Shown: positions 27,083-37,526 of the stretch, piece after piece
Numbering within the stretch: position 1 is the stretch's first letter
How the letters are laid out: each line of letters begins with the position of its first letter
Assembly (NCBI RefSeq): GCF_900327775.1
Contig: NZ_OUMZ01000007.1
Span: 372,115-436,114, forward strand
DNA length: 64,000 bases
From: Roseovarius sp. EL26
GTDB lineage: Bacteria; Pseudomonadota; Alphaproteobacteria; Rhodobacterales; Rhodobacteraceae
Direction of reading: 5' to 3'
Notes under the pieces: generated by a model
Told to the model about the DNA's origin: nothing
Database searches by the model: none
The model's input: only the letters and a program-made list of their open reading frames with translations
Made by a program: the position numbers and the translations under genes

Positions 27083-28632
27083 TGGAATCTCATCTGCTTT
27101 CATTTGTAACGTTTATCCCGCTGGGCGCAGCCGCCATTCTGGCGATCTTTCTGCGCGGCGAGGATGCTGCAGCCCAGGGTGTGGCCAAATGGGTGGCGCT
27201 AATCGCGACCTCTGCGACCTTCCTGATCTCGCTGTTCATCCTGTTTGATTTTGATCCTAACAATACCGGGTTCCAGTTTGTTGAGACCCATGAGTGGATC
27301 TTTGGTTTGCAGTACAAGATGGGCGTTGATGGGATCAGCGTGCTGTTTGTAATGCTGACCACCTTTATGATGCCGCTAACTATTGCTGCATCATGGAATG
27401 TGGAGAAGCGTGTTAAGGAATACATGATTGCATTTTTGATGCTGGAAACACTGATGCTGGGCGTCTTTATGGCGCTGGATCTGGTGTTGTTCTATGTATT
27501 CTTTGAGGCGGGACTCATTCCGATGTTCCTGATCATTGGGATATGGGGTGGTAAAGAGCGGATTTATGCCTCGTTCAAGTTCTTCCTTTATACCTTCCTT
27601 GGATCAGTTTTGATGCTAGTCGCCATGGTGGCAATGTATAACGATTTCGGTTCAACCGATATTGTTGGCATGCTGAACCATGAGTTTGAATCCGACAGTT
27701 TCAGCCTATTGGGTGTACAGATCATTGGCGGCATGCAGACGTTGATGTTCGTTGCTTTCTTTGCCAGCTTTGCGGTCAAGATGCCGATGTGGCCGGTGCA
27801 TACCTGGTTACCTGATGCACACGTTCAGGCTCCGACGGCGGGTTCGGTTGTGCTGGCGGCGATCTTACTGAAGATGGGTGGCTACGGTTTCTTGCGCTTC
27901 AGCCTGCCGATGTTTCCGGTGGGGGCTGATGTGATGACGCCGCTGGTGTTGTGGATGTCGGCTATTGCGATTGTCTATACGTCACTGGTGGCGCTGGCGC
28001 AGCAGGATATGAAAAAGCTGATCGCATATTCCTCAGTTGCGCACATGGGTTATGTAACCATGGGGATCTTTGCCGCGAACCAGCAGGGCATTGATGGTGC
28101 GATCTTCCAGATGCTGAGCCATGGCTTTATCTCAGGCGCGCTCTTCTTGTGTGTCGGTGTGATTTACGACCGGATGCATACACGCGAGATTGACGCATAT
28201 GGCGGGTTGGTGAACCGGATGCCCGCCTACGCGCTGATCTTCTTGTTCTTTACTATGGCCAATGTTGGCCTGCCGGGAACGTCTGGGTTCATCGGGGAAT
28301 TCCTGACCTTGATGGGGATTTTCCAGGTCAACACCTGGGTGGCCTTGGTGGCCGCGAGCGGCGTGATCCTGTCGGCAGCCTATGCGCTGTGGCTCTATCG
28401 TCGGGTCGTGATGGGTGATCTGATCAAAGAAAGCCTGAAGTCGATCACCGACATGGGTAAACGTGAGCGCGCGATCTTTGCGCCGCTGGTGGTGATGACC
28501 TTACTGCTGGGGGTCTATCCCAGCCTGATCACCGATATCATTGGCCCCTCTGTTGAGGTGCTGATCTCTAACTATGACACAGCACGGGGTGCGGCAGGTG
28601 CCGCCATCCAAGTTGCTGAAACGTCGCACTAA
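27082..28632 (+). CDS. nuoM: NADH-quinone oxidoreductase subunit M
   Basis: Antiporter-like proton-pumping subunit (ND4), 516 residues and about 14 helices. The signature [23 protein letters not shown] region (Glu of the pump), [20 protein letters not shown] and [19 protein letters not shown] are all present. The ATG overlaps the nuoL stop by one base. It is followed by nuoN after 12 bases. Confidence 0.97.
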   Translation: MESHLLSFVTFIPLGAAAILAIFLRGEDAAAQGVAKWVALIATSATFLISLFILFDFDPNNTGFQFVETHEWIFGLQYKMGVDGISVLFVMLTTFMMPLTIAASWNVEKRVKEYMIAFLMLETLMLGVFMALDLVLFYVFFEAGLIPMFLIIGIWGGKERIYASFKFFLYTFLGSVLMLVAMVAMYNDFGSTDIVGMLNHEFESDSFSLLGVQIIGGMQTLMFVAFFASFAVKMPMWPVHTWLPDAHVQAPTAGSVVLAAILLKMGGYGFLRFSLPMFPVGADVMTPLVLWMSAIAIVYTSLVALAQQDMKKLIAYSSVAHMGYVTMGIFAANQQGIDGAIFQMLSHGFISGALFLCVGVIYDRMHTREIDAYGGLVNRMPAYALIFLFFTMANVGLPGTSGFIGEFLTLMGIFQVNTWVALVAASGVILSAAYALWLYRRVVMGDLIKESLKSITDMGKRERAIFAPLVVMTLLLGVYPSLITDIIGPSVEVLISNYDTARGAAGAAIQVAETSH

Positions 28633-28644
28633 GGGGGCGCTGCA

Positions 28645-30078
28645 ATGCAGGCAGATCTAAATGTTATCCTGCCCGAGATCATCCTCTCGGTCTACGCGAT
28701 GGCAGCTCTTCTGGGGGTGGCCTATACAGGCAAGGACAAATTCGCCGGGGTGCTGACATGGCTCACCGCGGCACTATTCGTTGTTCTGGCGCTGTGGATC
28801 GGTGTCAGTGGGGAGGGTACACGCACGGCATTTGGTGGCATGTTCAATGATGACAGCTTTGCCCGCTTTGCCAAAGTGGTGATTTTGCTGAGTGCCGCTG
28901 CCGTGATGGTCATGGGTCAGGAGTACATGGAGCGGCGCGATATCTTGCGGTTTGAATATCCGCTGCTGATCGCATTGGCGACCGTGGGCATGATGGTGAT
29001 GGTTAGTGCCGGTGATCTGATGGCGCTTTATATGGGATTGGAACTGCAATCGCTGGCTCTTTATGTTGTTGCCAGTCTGCGTCGCGACAGCACTAAATCG
29101 ACCGAAGCCGGATTGAAATATTTTGTTCTGGGCGCGCTGAGTTCTGGTTTGCTTTTGTACGGTGCCTCGCTGACCTATGGTTATGCTGGCACGACGCTGT
29201 TCTCGGGCATTATCGCGGCTGCAGACGGGCAGGCACCGATTGGTCTGTTGCTGGGGTTGGTTTTTGTGATCTCTGGTCTGGCGTTCAAAGTATCTGCCGT
29301 GCCGTTCCACATGTGGACGCCTGACGTTTATGAGGGCGCGCCAACACCGATCACTGCGTTTTTTGCCACCGCACCGAAAGTGGCAGCAATGGGCCTGTTT
29401 GCCCGTGTGGTACATGACGCCTTTGGCGGGGTCGTCGGCGACTGGCAACAGGTTGTGGCACTGCTGAGTGTGTTGTCGATGTTCCTTGGGGCTGTGGCTG
29501 CAATTGGTCAGCGCGACATCAAACGCCTTATGGCTTATTCATCAATTGCCCACATGGGTTATGCTCTGATGGGGCTGGCGGCGGGCACCGCTTTTGGCGT
29601 GCAGGCGATGCTGGTCTATATGGCGATCTATGTGACGATGAATGTCGGCACTTTCGCCTTTATTCTGTCCATGGAACGTGATGGTCAGCCGGTCACAGAT
29701 ATTGATAGCCTGAATATGTATTCGCGCAGCCATCCGGGCCGGGCATTGGCAATGCTGATACTGATGTTCAGTCTGGCTGGCGTGCCGCCAATGCTGGGTT
29801 TCTTTGGCAAGATCTACGTACTGCGGGCCGCTTATGATGCGGGTCTTGCGTGGCTGGCGATTGCCGGTGTGATCGCCTCTGTGATTGGCGCGTTTTATTA
29901 CCTGCGCATCGTTTATTTCATGTACTTCGGGGAAGAGCGTGAACCCCTTAGTACAGGCCGTTCACCCATCTTGTGGGTGTTCTTGATGGGCTCTGCCACC
30001 ATTATGCTGGTGGGCATCATTAACATGTTCGGTATCGAAGGCGTGGCGCAGGCCGCGGCAGCAGCACTTGTCAACTAA
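28645..30078 (+). CDS. nuoN: NADH-quinone oxidoreductase subunit N
   Basis: Antiporter-like proton-pumping subunit (ND2), 477 residues. [20 protein letters not shown] with the conserved Glu, [20 protein letters not shown], and [20 protein letters not shown] identify it. GGGGGCGC lies before the ATG. It ends the nuo genes, and the birA start lies inside its last codons. Confidence 0.97.
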   Translation: MQADLNVILPEIILSVYAMAALLGVAYTGKDKFAGVLTWLTAALFVVLALWIGVSGEGTRTAFGGMFNDDSFARFAKVVILLSAAAVMVMGQEYMERRDILRFEYPLLIALATVGMMVMVSAGDLMALYMGLELQSLALYVVASLRRDSTKSTEAGLKYFVLGALSSGLLLYGASLTYGYAGTTLFSGIIAAADGQAPIGLLLGLVFVISGLAFKVSAVPFHMWTPDVYEGAPTPITAFFATAPKVAAMGLFARVVHDAFGGVVGDWQQVVALLSVLSMFLGAVAAIGQRDIKRLMAYSSIAHMGYALMGLAAGTAFGVQAMLVYMAIYVTMNVGTFAFILSMERDGQPVTDIDSLNMYSRSHPGRALAMLILMFSLAGVPPMLGFFGKIYVLRAAYDAGLAWLAIAGVIASVIGAFYYLRIVYFMYFGEEREPLSTGRSPILWVFLMGSATIMLVGIINMFGIEGVAQAAAAALVN

Positions 30079-30820
30079 CTGGCCCGAAGGTTATGGCCGT
30101 CGCATTCTGGCAGAGATGGATAGCACCAACGCCGAAGCGATGCGCGTAGCGCATGACCTACGTGGGCCGGAATGGATTTTAGCCCTACGCCAAACCGCCG
30201 GACGGGGACGCCGGGGGCGGGTCTGGGCCAGCCCCGAAGGCAATTTTTCTGCAACACTGGTGATGCGACCCACTGAAAGCCCTGATAAAGTGGCGCTGCG
30301 GTCCTTTGTGGCAGCACTGGCGCTTTATGATGCTTTGGTTGCTGCAACCGGTCGGGCGGAAATCTTCAGCTTGAAGTGGCCTAATGATGTGCTGCTGAAT
30401 GGTGGTAAACTGGCAGGCATTTTATTGGAAAGCGCGGGCTTTGGCGATCAGCTTGCGCATTTTGCCATTGGCATCGGTGTGAACTTGATGTCTGCCCCTG
30501 ATACAAGCGAAGTCGAGGCGGGCGCAACCCGGCCTGTGTCGCTGATGTCGGAGGCGGGTGTGACCGTCACACCAGAAGAGTTTCTCGACCTGCTTGCCCC
30601 CGCCTATGCGCGCTATGAGGCGCAGTTTGTGACTTATGGATTTGAGCCGATCCGCACGGCCTGGCTGGGCCGAGCAGCACGCTTGGGTGAGGTGATTACA
30701 GCACGCACCACGCGCGAAAACTATGTCGGAACCTTCGAGACGGTGGACGCGGCAGGCAATCTTGTACTATCCACAGCAAAATCCCGCATGGCCATTCCGG
30801 CTGCGGATGTGTTTTTCTGA
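30068..30820 (+). CDS. birA: Biotin--[acetyl-CoA carboxylase] ligase
   Basis: Attaches biotin to the acetyl-CoA carboxylase carrier protein and other biotin enzymes. The 250 residues have the BPL core: MDSTNAEAM, the biotinyl-AMP loop [34 protein letters not shown] and a C-terminal SH3-like domain. No N-terminal HTH is present, so unlike E. coli BirA it is not a repressor. The start is probably TTG at 30068 inside the nuoN end, since the next ATG would cut into the core; this implies translational coupling with nuoN. Confidence 0.9.
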   Translation: MSTNWPEGYGRRILAEMDSTNAEAMRVAHDLRGPEWILALRQTAGRGRRGRVWASPEGNFSATLVMRPTESPDKVALRSFVAALALYDALVAATGRAEIFSLKWPNDVLLNGGKLAGILLESAGFGDQLAHFAIGIGVNLMSAPDTSEVEAGATRPVSLMSEAGVTVTPEEFLDLLAPAYARYEAQFVTYGFEPIRTAWLGRAARLGEVITARTTRENYVGTFETVDAAGNLVLSTAKSRMAIPAADVFF

Positions 30821-30831
30821 CGGGGGTTGCC

Positions 30832-31602
30832 ATGCTGCTGGCGATTGACTGCGGTAATACCAATACGGTGTTTTCGATTTGGGATGGGAACGAGTTCCTG
30901 TGCACATTGCGCACCTCGACCCACCACGCCCGCACGGCGGATGCTTATTTTACATGGTATTCCACATTGGTGGAACACTACGGCATCGATGTTGAGATCA
31001 CCGATGTGATAATATCATCGACCGTGCCGCGGGTGGTGTTTAATTTGCGCGTCTTTGCGGACCGTTTCTTTGGGTGTCGTCCGATGGTGGTGGGCAAACC
31101 GGAATGTAATTTACCGGTTGAAGCTCGCGTTGATGAAGGTACACAAGTGGGCCCGGATAGGTTGGTCAATGCTGCAGGAGCCTTTGACCGACACGGCGGC
31201 GATCTGATCGTGGTGGATTTTGGAACCGCGACCACATTTGATGTTGTAGCGGGCGATGGTGCCTATATTGGTGGCGTGATTGCCCCGGGTGTTAATCTGT
31301 CACTTGAGGCATTACACACAGCGGCGGCAGCCTTGCCACATGTCGATGTGACCATGCCGCAAAAGGTGATTGGCACCAACACTGTCGATTGTATGCAGTC
31401 GGGTGTGTTCTGGGGGTATATCGGGCTGGTTAATGGTATTTGCGAACGGATCCGGGCCGAACATGACGCCCCGATGCGTATCGTTGGAACCGGCGGATTA
31501 GCGCCTTTGTTTGCACAGGGTGAAACGCTGTTTGACGTGATCGAAGATGATCTGACAATGCATGGGTTAACAGTAATCCATGCCCATAATTCGAAAGGCT
31601 AA
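30832..31602 (+). CDS. coaX: Type III pantothenate kinase
   Basis: Phosphorylates pantothenate, the first step of coenzyme A synthesis. The 256-residue acetate/sugar kinase-fold protein starts LLAIDCGNTNTVFSIWD (phosphate loop with Asp), and has GPDRLVNAAGA, VVDFGTATTFDVV and GGVIAPGVNLS. Type III enzymes escape CoA feedback. It follows birA by 11 bases; the run birA-coaX-RNase J behind nuoN is the arrangement I recall for this family of bacteria. Confidence 0.95.
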   Translation: MLLAIDCGNTNTVFSIWDGNEFLCTLRTSTHHARTADAYFTWYSTLVEHYGIDVEITDVIISSTVPRVVFNLRVFADRFFGCRPMVVGKPECNLPVEARVDEGTQVGPDRLVNAAGAFDRHGGDLIVVDFGTATTFDVVAGDGAYIGGVIAPGVNLSLEALHTAAAALPHVDVTMPQKVIGTNTVDCMQSGVFWGYIGLVNGICERIRAEHDAPMRIVGTGGLAPLFAQGETLFDVIEDDLTMHGLTVIHAHNSKG

Positions 31603-31608
31603 AAAGCC

Positions 31609-33279
31609 ATGAGTAACGAGCGGTTGATTTACCTGCCTTTAGGCGGGGCGGGTGAAATTGGCATGAATGCCTATGTTTATGGTTACGGCAAACCTGGCAA
31701 GGAAAGGCTGATCTTGGTGGATCTTGGCCTTACCTTCCCGGATATGGACGGCACCCCGGGTGTCGATCTGATTTTGCCAGATATGCAATGGTTGATTGAA
31801 CGTCGCGACCAGCTCGAAGCGATTTTCGTCACCCATGCGCACGAAGACCACATTGGTGCAGTTGCGCATTTCTATGGTGAATTGGGCGCACCGATTTATG
31901 CAAGGGCGTTCACCGCCAATCTGGCGCGCCGCAAGATGTCTGAGCATGGGCATCCGGAAAAAGCCGTACATACCGTATCAGCGTGGCCGGAAACACGTGA
32001 ATACGGCCCCTTTGAGGTTGGCTTTGTGCCAATCTCACACTCGATCCCGGAAAGTTCGGGTTTGGTGATTGATACGCCCAAAGGCCGATTGGTGCATTCG
32101 GGTGATTTCAAAATGGACCGCAATCCGATCGTTGGCGAGGCCTTTGATGAGGATCTGTGGCGAAGCTTGGCAGAACCCGGCGTTCTGGCGCTGATGTGCG
32201 ATTCTACCAATGTGTTTAATCCACACCCCGGCCGTTCTGAAAGTGAAATCGGTGGGGAAATCGAAGCTTTGGTTGAAAGCGCCGAGGGCATGTTTGTTGC
32301 CACGACCTTTGCCAGTAACGTTGCCCGGGTTAAAACCCTTGCCGAGGCAGGCAAGCGCGCCGGGCGTTCAATCTGTCTGTTGGGGCGGGCGATGCGCCGG
32401 ATGGTTGAAGCTTCGATCGAAACCGGCGTTCTGACCGACTTCCCAAAAACAATCAGCCCTGAGGACGCAAAGTCGATGCCTCGGGGCAATGTGATGCTGC
32501 TTGTAACCGGAAGCCAGGGCGAGCGCCGTGCTGCTAGTGCACAGCTGGCGCAGGGCAAATACCAGGGGATCACGCTGAAGGGCAACGATACCTTTCTGTT
32601 CTCGTCCAAAACCATCCCGGGGAACGAACGTGGTGTCATTCGGATTATTAACCAATACAGCGAGATGGGTGTTGATGTGGTGGATGACAGCAGTGGTAAG
32701 TACCACGTGTCTGGCCATGCCAACCGCCCTGACCTGAGCGCGTTGCATCACCTGCTAGAGCCCAAATATGTTGTGCCGATGCATGGCGAACACCGGCATC
32801 TGCGTGAGCATGTTAAATTGAGCCAAAGTAATGGGTTCAAAGGTATTCTGGCTGTAAATGGCGCTATGGTTGATCTGTCCGCCAAAAAGCCGACAATTGT
32901 GGAATATGTCGAAACCGGACGGACCTATCTGGATGGGTCGGTTAAGATTGGAGCGCTTGATGGCGTGGTTCGCGATCGCATGCGCATGGCACTGAATGGC
33001 CACATCATGATCAATGTCATTATTGATGAAGATGACGAGATACTGGGTGATCCATGGTGCGAAATCAAAGGTTTGGCCGAAGAAGGTCACAGCCGCGCAC
33101 CGTTGGTTGATGTGTTAGAGGAAGACTTGAGCCAGTTTATCGGTCGGGCTAACAACAAGACCCTTATGGATGACGAAAAGTTGGAAGAGGGGCTGCGTAA
33201 GGTCGCACGTCAAACCTCGCAAACTGAAATTGGTAAACGCCCTGAGGTTTCTGTGATCATCAGCCGGCTGAGCGCTTAA
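31609..33279 (+). CDS. rnj: Ribonuclease J
   Basis: A beta-lactamase/beta-CASP ribonuclease (exo 5'-3' and endo activity) for mRNA decay and rRNA processing. The 556 residues have the metal site THAHEDHIGAV near residue 70, a second His region (SHSIPESSG), VHSGDFKMD, the beta-CASP part (STNVFNPHPGRSE), and a C-terminal HGEHRHLREH. It starts 6 bases after coaX. A hairpin follows at 33300-33329, so the operon probably ends here. Confidence 0.95.
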   Translation: MSNERLIYLPLGGAGEIGMNAYVYGYGKPGKERLILVDLGLTFPDMDGTPGVDLILPDMQWLIERRDQLEAIFVTHAHEDHIGAVAHFYGELGAPIYARAFTANLARRKMSEHGHPEKAVHTVSAWPETREYGPFEVGFVPISHSIPESSGLVIDTPKGRLVHSGDFKMDRNPIVGEAFDEDLWRSLAEPGVLALMCDSTNVFNPHPGRSESEIGGEIEALVESAEGMFVATTFASNVARVKTLAEAGKRAGRSICLLGRAMRRMVEASIETGVLTDFPKTISPEDAKSMPRGNVMLLVTGSQGERRAASAQLAQGKYQGITLKGNDTFLFSSKTIPGNERGVIRIINQYSEMGVDVVDDSSGKYHVSGHANRPDLSALHHLLEPKYVVPMHGEHRHLREHVKLSQSNGFKGILAVNGAMVDLSAKKPTIVEYVETGRTYLDGSVKIGALDGVVRDRMRMALNGHIMINVIIDEDDEILGDPWCEIKGLAEEGHSRAPLVDVLEEDLSQFIGRANNKTLMDDEKLEEGLRKVARQTSQTEIGKRPEVSVIISRLSA

Positions 33280-33299
33280 TTTGCGTGCGCAAAACTGTG

Positions 33300-33329
33300 G
33301 TTGGCGTGATATCGACAGATCACGCCAAC
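33300..33329 (+). terminator. Hairpin after RNase J gene
   Basis: gttggcgtgat/atcacgccaac, an 11-base perfect stem with an 8-base loop, 20 bases past the stop. There is no T-run, so it may be a Rho-dependent end or stability hairpin for the nuo-rnj transcript. Confidence 0.5.
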
Positions 33330-33401
33330 TCTCATGTCGTTATTGTATAAGATCAGAGTGTTTTCCTGCGCTTTCCTCAAGTTAAGCCGAGGGAGAGTTA
33401 A

Positions 33402-34244
33402 ATGTCGCATCACAGCCATGAACTTATCAATCTTGCCCGTTACCCCATCGATCAGGACGGGCCACGGCGCGACAAAGTTCTAGCGCATGTGCGTGCTGAT
33501 CTTGCGCGGGACGGCTGCGCGGTGCTAAAAGGGTTCCTGAGCGCCAAGGGCGTGGCCGCGCTGGCGGCAGAGGCGGATGGCGTATCTGACAAGGGGCATA
33601 AGTCGTTCAACCGAACCAATGCCTATTTTACCAAAGACGACCCAGGCCTGCCGGAAGATGACCCACGCAGGCAGTTTTATGATCGTTCAAACGCCTTTAT
33701 CCCAGCGGATAACTTCGCCAAAGATGGCCCACTCAGGAGCGTTCATGATTTCATTGGCTTTGATGACTTTATCCGCGACTGTCTGGAGGAAACAAATTTC
33801 TACCGCTACGCTGATCCACTCGCCGATGTCATTGTGAACATGGCTGAAGAAGGGAACGGATTTCCATGGCATTTTGATACGAACAATTTCACAGTAACGT
33901 TGGCGTTGCAGAATGCCGAAAAGGGTGGCGAATTTGAATATGCGGCAGGCATACGCGAAGGGGATGAAAACTTTGGCGAAGTAAAACGCGTATTGAATGG
34001 CTCCTCGGACAGAGTGACAGTGCTGGAGTTGGAACCCGGGGATCTACAGCTTTTCCGGGGGCGTTATTCTCTGCACCGTGTGGCCCCATTAAAGGGCCCA
34101 CGCCCGCGATATGTTGCGATTTTTTCATATGTTGAAGAACCGGGAATGGTGGGGTCGCCAGAGCGAACCTTGCAGCTGTATGGCCGCACGCTTCCCATTC
34201 ACCATGAGCGGGCAGGGGCGCGCGCTGATCGATATATTGATTAG
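33402..34244 (+). CDS. Fe(II)/2-oxoglutarate oxygenase-like protein (HalD/ArpA type)
   Basis: A 280-residue protein with a probable double-stranded beta-helix. The HFD of FPWHFDTNNF (about residue 157), the distal His of YSLHRVAPL and the Arg of PRPRYVAIF give the 2-His-1-Asp facial triad and the 2-oxoglutarate Arg. The N-terminal CAVLKGFLSAKGVAAL and the sequence pattern recall HalD/ArpA-type oxygenases, some of which act on free amino acids. Substrate unknown. GAGGGAG precedes the ATG. It is a single gene, convergent with the phospholipase D-like gene. Confidence 0.8.
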   Translation: MSHHSHELINLARYPIDQDGPRRDKVLAHVRADLARDGCAVLKGFLSAKGVAALAAEADGVSDKGHKSFNRTNAYFTKDDPGLPEDDPRRQFYDRSNAFIPADNFAKDGPLRSVHDFIGFDDFIRDCLEETNFYRYADPLADVIVNMAEEGNGFPWHFDTNNFTVTLALQNAEKGGEFEYAAGIREGDENFGEVKRVLNGSSDRVTVLELEPGDLQLFRGRYSLHRVAPLKGPRPRYVAIFSYVEEPGMVGSPERTLQLYGRTLPIHHERAGARADRYID

Positions 34245-34250
34245 ATAAGC

Positions 34251-35798
34251 TCAAAGAAGCCATTCGATTGGGAGAAGGCCAATCAGCACAAGCGCTATTT
34301 GCTCAAACCAGCTTGCGCCGGGTTCTTCTTGGTAAATCGTGACATCACCATTATTGTGCGGTTCGCGCCAGATCATTTTGTTCTCTGGGGTCAGCTCAGG
34401 CTCATAGCTGACGGTGGTGAGCGAACCGTCAAATCCGGCACTCACTTTTGCAGCCATGCTTGGGCTATCGATCAAGAAACCCATTTCACAGTTAAGCATG
34501 GCAGAACGGGGATCAAAGTTGAAGGAACCAATAAAAATGCGTTTGTCGTCAACGGCAAAGGTTTTGGCATGAAGGCTCGCTCCGGATAGACCAAAGGGCA
34601 GGATCTTATCATCTTTCTCGGGTGCCTTACCTCTGAGCTTTAGCTCAAAGAGGCGAGTGCCGGTTTCAAGGAGTTCACGACGATATTTAGCATAGCCAGA
34701 GTGAACCAAAATCACATCGGTCGTGTCCATGGCATTGGTTAATACACGCACATCGATCCCAGATTGCGACAACCCTGCGAGCCATTCTGTACCCTGTTTC
34801 CCGGGCACGAAATAAGCGGAAACAAGGTCCAAACGAGAGTTTACGCGACCAAGAATGGCCCCCAGCCGGGTGATCATCAACTGATCCCGCGTGGCGCGCC
34901 CCATACCTTTGGATGGATCATCAATAACCAACTGAACATCGGTCCACTCCAGAGTAGAAGTGCCGGCAATGTACTCTGATGTACTGTCTTGGTATCCTGA
35001 TAAAAAGTCCTTGGCTGCGATGCTATTGCGGACATCGGTGACGCGGGTTTCAAACGCTTTGATATCGCTTACCCCATTCACAATTGCTTCAACGGCAAAC
35101 ACTGATGGGCTGTTCCAATAGTCGTCAAAGGCGTTGGCCGTTTCAGGAACGACTGCGCCAGTCGCAAGCACATCCAGATCAATGTAAAATTGATCATCCC
35201 CAACCTGAAAATATTCATCACCAATATTTCGGCCACCGATGATTGTGGCAGCCCCGTCAACGGTCAAGGACTTATTGTGCATCCGGCGGTTCATCCGGAA
35301 AAAATCATAGGTGTATCCCAGCAGCTTGGGTTTGCGTAAGGTTGACGGGTTGAATAGCCGGATCTCGAAATTATCCTGATCATTGAGCGCACTCATATAC
35401 GAATCCAACCCAGGAACGCCATTGTCATCCAGCAAGAGCCTAACGCGCACACCGCGTTTTGCGGCCTTGTGAAGCGCATCCAGCAACAAGATACCCGAGG
35501 TGTCATCGTGCCAAATGTAGTATTGCGCATCAATCGAACGCTCTGCGGCTTTGATCAGGGCTAGGCGGCTGGCTAACGCATCATGATTGTTCAACAGCTG
35601 CGCTACACCCGATTTTCCGGGATGCAGCGTTTCACTTGCATGCATCAATGCCCCCAGTGCGGTATCTGGTTGAGCAGGGAGTGCGATGCTGTCTGTACGG
35701 TCTGTGATGTCCGGTAAAGAAAATAGAAGTCGAGCGGTGAAAATAGCAATGGCGCAAAGCGCAAAAAAGGTGAGTAGGCGTTTGACAAATCGTTTCAT
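34251..35798 (-). CDS. Phospholipase D-like family protein
   Basis: A 515-residue protein with a membrane anchor at the N-terminus (LLTFFALCAIAIFTARLLFS), then two HKD phosphodiesterase motifs: HNKSLTVDGAATIIGGRN (about residues 174-191) and HAKTFAVDDKRIFIGSFN (about 413-430). The layout fits the ClsC/YmdC-like cardiolipin synthase branch that makes cardiolipin from phosphatidylglycerol and phosphatidylethanolamine, though other phosphatidyl transfers are possible. The C-terminus has a second hydrophobic stretch (ALVLIGLLPIEWLL). Confidence 0.9.
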   Translation of the reverse strand: MKRFVKRLLTFFALCAIAIFTARLLFSLPDITDRTDSIALPAQPDTALGALMHASETLHPGKSGVAQLLNNHDALASRLALIKAAERSIDAQYYIWHDDTSGILLLDALHKAAKRGVRVRLLLDDNGVPGLDSYMSALNDQDNFEIRLFNPSTLRKPKLLGYTYDFFRMNRRMHNKSLTVDGAATIIGGRNIGDEYFQVGDDQFYIDLDVLATGAVVPETANAFDDYWNSPSVFAVEAIVNGVSDIKAFETRVTDVRNSIAAKDFLSGYQDSTSEYIAGTSTLEWTDVQLVIDDPSKGMGRATRDQLMITRLGAILGRVNSRLDLVSAYFVPGKQGTEWLAGLSQSGIDVRVLTNAMDTTDVILVHSGYAKYRRELLETGTRLFELKLRGKAPEKDDKILPFGLSGASLHAKTFAVDDKRIFIGSFNFDPRSAMLNCEMGFLIDSPSMAAKVSAGFDGSLTTVSYEPELTPENKMIWREPHNNGDVTIYQEEPGASWFEQIALVLIGLLPIEWLL

Positions 35799-35930
35799 AT
35801 TCGCAGTTTAGTTAGAAACTTGGTGTCGCATACAAAAAAATGTAACCTGCACGAAAATACGGCAAGCACAGTATGAATGAACGCGCGCATTAGCACGCGC
35901 ATTCTGCCAAATGCATCATTTGAGGCGAAT

Positions 35931-37328
35931 TTAACCTGCGCGCCGTTCGTCAAAGCTGAGCGCGATAAACTGAGGCATGTGGTCACCCATACCTACAACC
36001 TGATTGCCGCCGCTCTGTTTGTCGGATTTACGATTGCTGCGTTTTGCGGGCTTGTCATCAGATCTGGCATGTTTGACAGGTTTGTCATCCGGCTTGCTTG
36101 CTTTCGGAGACTTGGCGCCTTCAGCTTCGACCTCTGTATTAGGTTTGGCCGATTTGCGCGGCTTGGCTGGTTCTTCGGACTTAATTGGGTTGTCGATCCG
36201 AGGGATTTCTTTCTGGATCAAGGCTTCAACCGCATTCAACGCTTTTTCATCGCGGGGATTGCAGATGGTGATCGCTTTGCCTTCGCGACCGGCGCGACCC
36301 GTGCGGCCAATTCGGTGAACGTAGTCTTCGGGATGGCCAGGAACATCGAAGTTGATGACATGGCTGACTGATGGCACATCAAGCCCGCGCGCTGCCACAT
36401 CTGAAGCGACAAGAAGGCGCAATTCTCCATTGCGGAACGATTCAAGTGTACGGGTACGTTGGGATTGGTCCAGATCACCGTGGATGGCTGCAGCATCATA
36501 GCCATATTTTTTTAAGCTTTTGGCGCAGATGTCGACATCAGTCTTGCGGTTGCAAAAGATGATGGCGTTCGTGCATTTGTCACCTTCGGAATCGATCAAT
36601 GCGCGCAAGACCTTGCGCTTTTCGCTATCGGCGCGATCACGGCGCTTGTATTTGAACATCACCACATTCTGTTCAATTGTCTCAGACGCTGTGGCCTGAC
36701 GAGCCACTTCGACGCGCTCTGGTGCGGAGAGAAACGTGTTGGTTATCCGCTCGATCTCTGGTGCCATAGTGGCCGAGAAAAAGAAGGTTTGACGGGTAAA
36801 GGGGGTTAAGCCAAAGATCCGCTCGATATCAGGGATAAAGCCCATGTCCAGCATTCGATCTGCTTCGTCGACAACCATGACTTTGACATCGGACAAGATC
36901 AGCTTGCCGCGCTCAAAATGATCAAGCAAACGGCCTGGTGTTGCAATCAGAACATCGACACCTTTGTCGATGATCGCTTCTTGCTCTTTAAAGCTGACGC
37001 CGCCGATCAACAGCGCCTTAGTCAGCTTTAGATACTTGGAATAAGTGTCGAAGTTTTCAGCAACCTGTGCAGCCAGTTCGCGTGTCGGGCAAAGCACCAG
37101 ACTGCGTGGCATTCGTGCCCGGGCGCGGCCACGAGCCAGAAGCGACAGCATTGGCAGGGTGAAGCTGGCAGTTTTGCCGGTGCCTGTTTGGGCAATGCCT
37201 AAAACATCACGGCCTTCCAAAGCGGGAGGAATGGCACCAGCCTGAATTGGGGTGGGGGTTTCGTATCCTGCTTCAACAATGGCCTTAAGGACCTTGGAAT
37301 TCAGGTTCAGATCAGAAAATTTAGTCAT
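35931..37328 (-). CDS. DEAD-box RNA helicase (RhlE-like)
   Basis: A 465-residue ATP-dependent RNA helicase for mRNA or ribosome structure. Motifs appear in order: Q motif region (GYETPTPIQAGAIPP), AQTGTGKT, PTRELAAQ, VDEADRMLDMG, SAT, and HRIGRTGRAGREG. From about residue 370 it has a Lys/Pro/Asp-rich, disordered tail (EEPAKPRKSAKPN) typical of cold-adapted RhlE-type proteins, which probably binds RNA. The ATG at 37328 gives MTKFSDLNLN, the usual start; an ATG two codons upstream is also possible. Confidence 0.93.
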   Translation of the reverse strand: MTKFSDLNLNSKVLKAIVEAGYETPTPIQAGAIPPALEGRDVLGIAQTGTGKTASFTLPMLSLLARGRARARMPRSLVLCPTRELAAQVAENFDTYSKYLKLTKALLIGGVSFKEQEAIIDKGVDVLIATPGRLLDHFERGKLILSDVKVMVVDEADRMLDMGFIPDIERIFGLTPFTRQTFFFSATMAPEIERITNTFLSAPERVEVARQATASETIEQNVVMFKYKRRDRADSEKRKVLRALIDSEGDKCTNAIIFCNRKTDVDICAKSLKKYGYDAAAIHGDLDQSQRTRTLESFRNGELRLLVASDVAARGLDVPSVSHVINFDVPGHPEDYVHRIGRTGRAGREGKAITICNPRDEKALNAVEALIQKEIPRIDNPIKSEEPAKPRKSAKPNTEVEAEGAKSPKASKPDDKPVKHARSDDKPAKRSNRKSDKQSGGNQVVGMGDHMPQFIALSFDERRAG

Positions 37329-37526
37329 GTGCATCCGTCATATGCGGACACTATGCTTGGCCCGCGCGTCTGGTGTGGATCAGGCCCGGATGGCCTTCGT
37401 TTAAACACGATTTAGAATCCAGTAATCTGGCTCCATTTAGCGGATCGGTGGGCTTGGGTCAATGCAAGGGGCAGGAACCCGAATATTTCATGGAAAACTA
37501 TGGTTTTATTGCTAAATTCGTCACAG